DNA of 64,000 bases from positions 1 through 64,000 of the forward strand of contig CAJXUD010000016.1 in assembly GCA_913061415.1 (NCBI GenBank), in the 5' to 3' direction. The position numbers and the translations under genes were made by a program. Below, one piece after another: positions 60,592-64,000 of this stretch. Each line of letters begins with the position of its first letter. Position 1 is the stretch's first letter. The stretch is from an uncultured Oleispira sp. GTDB taxonomy: Bacteria > Pseudomonadota > Gammaproteobacteria > Pseudomonadales > Oceanobacteraceae. Under the pieces are notes generated by a model. It made no database searches. It was not told where the DNA came from and saw nothing but the letters and a program-made list of their open reading frames with translations.

Positions 60592-62463
60592 TTAGCGATT
60601 GAACTCAATCTGATAAACCGTTGTGGTACCGCTAACTTCATTACCGACAGCAATAAAGTGTTTACCCAATCGCGTAAAGTAATCAATAGATTCTGGCCCT
60701 AAGTCGCCCGCGGCTGGATTATAAACACCATTATCACAATCACCTCCATCAACAAGGGTACAAACCGATTCAGTAAAATCGCGGTTATTAATATAAGACT
60801 GATAAACGGGAGCCGCTGGTACAGAGACATCATAAACAATAATACCGCCCTGACGCTCAAGACCAATAAAGGCGTATTGCTTACCGTTGATCTCTGCAAC
60901 TTCTACCGCTTCAGGCTCAGTCCCCTTATCATCACTGCGGTTATCCGCCGTTTCAGCAGGGTCGTTATTATCGTTGGTGACATTGAAGTTCTGACTATCA
61001 ACTGCAAACACTTTCTTCGCAATATCATCGCCGCTATCAAATACTAACTCAGCCTGCTCATTCCAAATTGAAAAAGAACGACCACCAAAGGTAGTAACAT
61101 TATCGTTAGCCGAATATTGGTCTTGATCAGCCACCACTTTAATACGCTTAAGCTGATCATTATCATCTAGCGCAGCTTTTAATGGGTGAGAAGCATCAAC
61201 AGAATCAACGATATCTTTACCCCGTTTTTCATCGGTAAACGAAATACAATCATCTAATTCATTTGCAAATTTAGTCGCGTCTTCATCATCCCCGCCCACT
61301 TCATACTCATCACCATCCCAGCTATGCTCAGCAGCTTCACATACCTGCTGGGTTGCTGAATAGATATATTCACGGCCATCACCTTCATTGGCAGAAATAA
61401 TATACCCTGCACCATCAACACTAAAGCTAGCAATAGTGTCAGGCATGTATAAGCCAACAAGCTGCTCGTAACTCGCGAATTCACCCACGCCATTATCTTT
61501 GTTAGAAGCATCTAGCTGATTGCCACTGGCGGCATTCCAACTTTTCTCACCTAAACTTTTTATTGAATCGACGCGAGCAGTTGCGATATCAATAATCGCC
61601 ATCGCATTATTTTCCTGCAAGGCAACATAGGCTTTCGTATTGTCACTATTTAGCGCCATGTATTCTGGCTCTAAATCTTGTGCGACTGAAGTACCGTCTG
61701 GCCCTGCAGTTCTGACACCCATACTCAACTCAGCGTGACGCGCTTGTCCTAGGTTAAAGGCTGCAAATGAAACCTGCTTCACCTCCGCTTTTTCAGCATA
61801 GCCTTTCGAGATGTCGACAATCGTAATCGATCCTTCGGGGTCTACGGAATAATCTCCGTTTGGTTCACCTTCATTCGCCGTTAAAATAGTCTGGCCATCG
61901 CTACTCAATGTCACCATGTCTGGCAAAGCACCCGCAGAATAGGTTCCCAATAAAGAAAGGTCATCGGAGCGATATAAGGCAATCAACCCGGGGTTTTGTT
62001 TTACCTTAGCTTCAATCGCTACAGCCACTAGGCCTTGCTTAGCAGAAACACTGTTCGCTGCACCAATCTCGATACCTGCAGACGTTGCCGCTAAAGATAG
62101 ATCAATAGTGCCTACTTTAGACGGCGCGCTATTATTGGAACTTAGTTCTAATACATCAATGCTCGCAGCTTGAGAATTAACAACATAAAGATGATCAGAG
62201 CACGAGTCGTAACTTACAATTTCTGCCGAAGACGTCGCGAAGTCACTTCCCGAGAAATACGAATCAACCAATGCTAATTGCAATATGCCATCATCGGTCA
62301 CATCAACAGCCTTATCAACGGCCACACAATTAAGACCAAGCTCGGCTAAAGGCGATTGCGTTTTAAGTGCTTCAGGTGCAGAAGAAGAGGAAGAAGAACC
62401 ACCGCATGCAGTTAAAGCGGTGCTTAGAATAGCGGTTAACAAAATAGAATTTTGAAATGTCAT
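60592..62463 (-). CDS. Choice-of-anchor I lipoprotein (beta-propeller)
   Basis: A 623-residue lipoprotein with a signal ending STALTAC (C20) followed by GGSSSSSS, the spacer seen in surface-anchored lipoproteins. The rest is a seven-bladed beta-propeller of the choice-of-anchor I type: LVAVAIEAKVKQNPGLIALY, PDMVTLSSDGQTILTANEGE and YAFIGLERQGGIIVYDVSV are typical blades, with an acidic insert around 360-420. Two late cysteines (VCTLVDGGDC) may pair. Members are found beside phosphatases and in biofilms; the exact role is unknown. It is a single gene. Confidence 0.8.
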   Translation of the reverse strand: MTFQNSILLTAILSTALTACGGSSSSSSAPEALKTQSPLAELGLNCVAVDKAVDVTDDGILQLALVDSYFSGSDFATSSAEIVSYDSCSDHLYVVNSQAASIDVLELSSNNSAPSKVGTIDLSLAATSAGIEIGAANSVSAKQGLVAVAIEAKVKQNPGLIALYRSDDLSLLGTYSAGALPDMVTLSSDGQTILTANEGEPNGDYSVDPEGSITIVDISKGYAEKAEVKQVSFAAFNLGQARHAELSMGVRTAGPDGTSVAQDLEPEYMALNSDNTKAYVALQENNAMAIIDIATARVDSIKSLGEKSWNAASGNQLDASNKDNGVGEFASYEQLVGLYMPDTIASFSVDGAGYIISANEGDGREYIYSATQQVCEAAEHSWDGDEYEVGGDDEDATKFANELDDCISFTDEKRGKDIVDSVDASHPLKAALDDNDQLKRIKVVADQDQYSANDNVTTFGGRSFSIWNEQAELVFDSGDDIAKKVFAVDSQNFNVTNDNNDPAETADNRSDDKGTEPEAVEVAEINGKQYAFIGLERQGGIIVYDVSVPAAPVYQSYINNRDFTESVCTLVDGGDCDNGVYNPAAGDLGPESIDYFTRLGKHFIAVGNEVSGTTTVYQIEFNR

Positions 62464-62549
62464 TTATGAACGTCCAGTAATTTAAAAACTGGTACTATCC
62501 TATGAAGGAATTATGACAATAAGATGTCAGTCATTGTATCCTGACGGCA

Positions 62550-62813
62550 TTACAAAAATTTCTTAACATACCAACAGCTGGCTTCTATTTGATAGCCCTG
62601 TTCTTTTGCCCATGCTAAGCCAACTTCGACAAGACGTTCTGCTAAGCCTTGGCCCCGTAATGCAAAAGGCACATAAGTATGCGTGAAATCGATCATCAAT
62701 TCAGAGCCGGTGTGTAATTCATAATCCAGAACACATTCATGAGTATCTTTAGCTAATACAAACCGAGTACGTTCTACCTGATGCTCAATGTCGTATTTTT
62801 GTCTCGATTCCAT
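62550..62813 (-). CDS. Small GNAT acetyltransferase (YjdJ/PF14542-like)
   Basis: An 87-residue acetyltransferase-like protein. I set the start at 62813 (MESRQKYDIEHQVERTRF) where GGGAG lies just upstream; an in-frame ATG at 62843 is the alternative. The short GNAT form (PF14542) is seen in CVLDYELHTGSELMIDFTHT, the acetyl-CoA loop VPFALRGQGLAERLVEVGL (R-G-Q-G-L) and the C-terminal ASCWYVKKFL with the family Cys-x-Tyr-V. Substrate is unknown. It follows the LysE-type gene by 47 bases. Confidence 0.85.
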   Translation of the reverse strand: MESRQKYDIEHQVERTRFVLAKDTHECVLDYELHTGSELMIDFTHTYVPFALRGQGLAERLVEVGLAWAKEQGYQIEASCWYVKKFL

Positions 62814-62820
62814 ATCACTC

Positions 62821-62857
62821 CCATTAATCCCCATTAATTCCAATTAGTCCCAATTAC
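62821..62857. repeat. Imperfect 9-10 base tandem repeat
   Basis: CCATTAATC, CCCATTAATT, CCAATTAGT and CCCAATTACG follow each other between the LysE gene stop and the GNAT start. They are close in length and sequence but imperfect. Role unknown; slippage is the likely origin. Confidence 0.4.
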
Positions 62858-62860
62858 GTT

Positions 62861-63469
62861 TTATAAAACGACTCTCAATGCGACCGCTAATAATACAACG
62901 CCTGAGCACTTTTCAATTATATTCATATTTTGGCGCAATTTATCCAACATCAAAGAATGAGATAAAATTAAGGCGACTAAACAGTACCAAAGCGTATCAA
63001 TACCTGCCACCGTTGCGACCATAATGACACTCTGCTGCCAACCCGCAGCATCATCAACAAACTGACTGAATAATGCCAAAAAGAAGATCGCAAGCTTAGG
63101 GTTCAAAAAAGAAATCATTAATCCTTCAGAAAAACTTTGCTTTAAAGAAAGTCCATCATCACCGGCTAACAGCGAAGAGCTCTCGGCTTTCGATACTAAC
63201 GCCTTGTAGCCTAGCCATACTAAGAATGCAGCACCGAGGTAACGAATAAGATCAAACAACCATGGCGTCTGCTGAATAATAACCGCCAAACCCACGACCG
63301 TTGCAATGGCATATAACATAACGCCAAGGCCATGACCGAGACTGGCCACTAAGCCATTTAAGCGTCCTCCTGCGACAGAGTGCTTTAAAATAATAATTAA
63401 ACTTTGTCCTGGGGTCATTGCGCCCAAGATGCAAAGTAACGCTAATGAAAGCCAAGCAGTTAATTCCAT
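62861..63469 (-). CDS. LysE/RhtB-family amino acid exporter
   Basis: A 202-residue inner-membrane protein with six helices of the LysE type. It begins ELTAWLSLALLCILGAMTPGQ, with the family GAMTPGQ turn, continues with LKHSVAGGRLNGLVASLGHG and the middle loop SFLNPKLAIFFLALFSQF. RhtB-type members export threonine, homoserine or lysine. GAGATC stands before the ATG. It is probably co-transcribed with the small acetyltransferase gene. Confidence 0.9.
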   Translation of the reverse strand: MELTAWLSLALLCILGAMTPGQSLIIILKHSVAGGRLNGLVASLGHGLGVMLYAIATVVGLAVIIQQTPWLFDLIRYLGAAFLVWLGYKALVSKAESSSLLAGDDGLSLKQSFSEGLMISFLNPKLAIFFLALFSQFVDDAAGWQQSVIMVATVAGIDTLWYCLVALILSHSLMLDKLRQNMNIIEKCSGVVLLAVALRVVL

Positions 63470-63622
63470 AATGATCTCAGTAAAAATCTGAGCAATAGTA
63501 CAACATTTAACATCCGCATTCTTTTATATATTGCTCATTGCATATACTATCCGTACCCAAGATCTCACTCCCGGATCGAGACACTAAGTCAAGACACCAA
63601 TAAAATATGGATATTATTTAGA

Positions 63623-64000
63623 ATGCTAACAATAAAAAAGCTCATTGCCGCTATCGTAATTATTTTGGCGGCCGTTACTGCATTTAATTGGGATAACATC
63701 GTTAATCTTAATAAAGTAATCACTCTTTTTGACAAAGATAAAATTGTGCACAACTTTGTTAACATGAATGAATCTTTCCCTAATATCACCATTAAAAGCA
63801 ATAGCGAACCTTATTACTTCGAATCGGCTCCGCAAGCACTGCCAGAGAGTTTCGAATTTAAAGGTAAGACGGTTTCCGTCAAAGAATTTTTAGAGCGCAC
63901 GACTACCACAGCACTTGTCGTTCTGAAAGATGAAACCATCACTCATGAATCATATTACCTAGATACCAACGCCGAAGATAAACGCATTTCATGGTCTGTC
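63623..64000 (+). CDS. Beta-lactamase-family serine hydrolase, N-terminal part (cut by window end)
   Basis: An open frame of 126 codons runs off the window. It starts with an N-terminal membrane helix (KLIAAIVIILAAVTAFNW), then YYFESAPQALPESFEFKG, SVKEFLERTTTTALVVLKD and ETITHESYYLDTNAEDKR, and ends in RISWSV. This is the segment just before the catalytic S-x-x-K of class C beta-lactamase-like enzymes (COG1680), in which SWSV is followed by S/A-K-S. It is therefore a membrane-anchored serine hydrolase or esterase; the catalytic part lies beyond the window. Confidence 0.7.
   Translation, partial: MLTIKKLIAAIVIILAAVTAFNWDNIVNLNKVITLFDKDKIVHNFVNMNESFPNITIKSNSEPYYFESAPQALPESFEFKGKTVSVKEFLERTTTTALVVLKDETITHESYYLDTNAEDKRISWSV

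Overview
The window looks like chromosomal DNA of a marine gammaproteobacterium of the Oceanospirillales/hydrocarbon-degrader type. This is inferred from gene content: the run nrdR-ribD-ribE-ribBA-ribH-nusB-thiL, glyA, putA-putP, radA and ettA, beside lipid and alkane-type genes (AidB-like and other acyl-CoA dehydrogenases, a Baeyer-Villiger monooxygenase, a PF10118 hydrolase, a DhlA-like haloalkane dehalogenase). No rRNA, tRNA, CRISPR array or integrase was recognised.

1-10.4 kb is accessory and decaying, and visibly more A+T-rich than the rest. A broken zinc-type alcohol dehydrogenase gene (1870-3007) is partly duplicated at the window edge (1-152), with a three-gene cluster of unknown function between the copies (314-1819). 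Then come a protein with faint uracil-DNA-glycosylase-like motifs, a Y1 transposase remnant with an inverted-repeat end, and a candidate antiviral module on the minus strand: an HNH protein, an AAA/ORC-like ATPase with zinc ribbon and helix-hairpin-helix, and a HEPN-type protein with an Rx4H motif that overlaps the ATPase by one base. The right edge is a duplicated tetR: a broken copy, a RelE-type toxin-antitoxin pair, then an intact copy driving aidB. Both copies keep the same double palindromic operator.

10.4-21 kb holds aidB and, converging on it, a tightly coupled six-gene minus-strand operon: a ThiF/E1-like domain fused to a GNAT-like acyltransferase domain, an acyl-CoA dehydrogenase, an RND/MMPL exporter, a free-standing periplasmic protein resembling RND porter domains, a LolA-like protein and a DUF1302-like outer-membrane barrel. 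It reads as synthesis plus envelope export of an unknown acylated product.

21-39 kb mixes signalling and metabolism: a PAS protein, a periplasmic solute-binding protein, a two-component system with four TGTGA repeats at exact 11-bp spacing in front of a capsule-type glycosyltransferase, metY, a lone TIR protein, radA, the dehalogenase, a PilZ protein, the monooxygenase/hydrolase pair and ettA.

39-64 kb is mostly core genome: a five-PAS GGDEF-EAL protein, glyA, putA-putP, a secreted lipase-like hydrolase, nrdR and riboflavin biosynthesis with nusB and thiL, two small DUF proteins, a 2OG-oxygenase-like protein, a choice-of-anchor lipoprotein, a small GNAT, a LysE exporter and the start of a beta-lactamase-family hydrolase cut by the window end.
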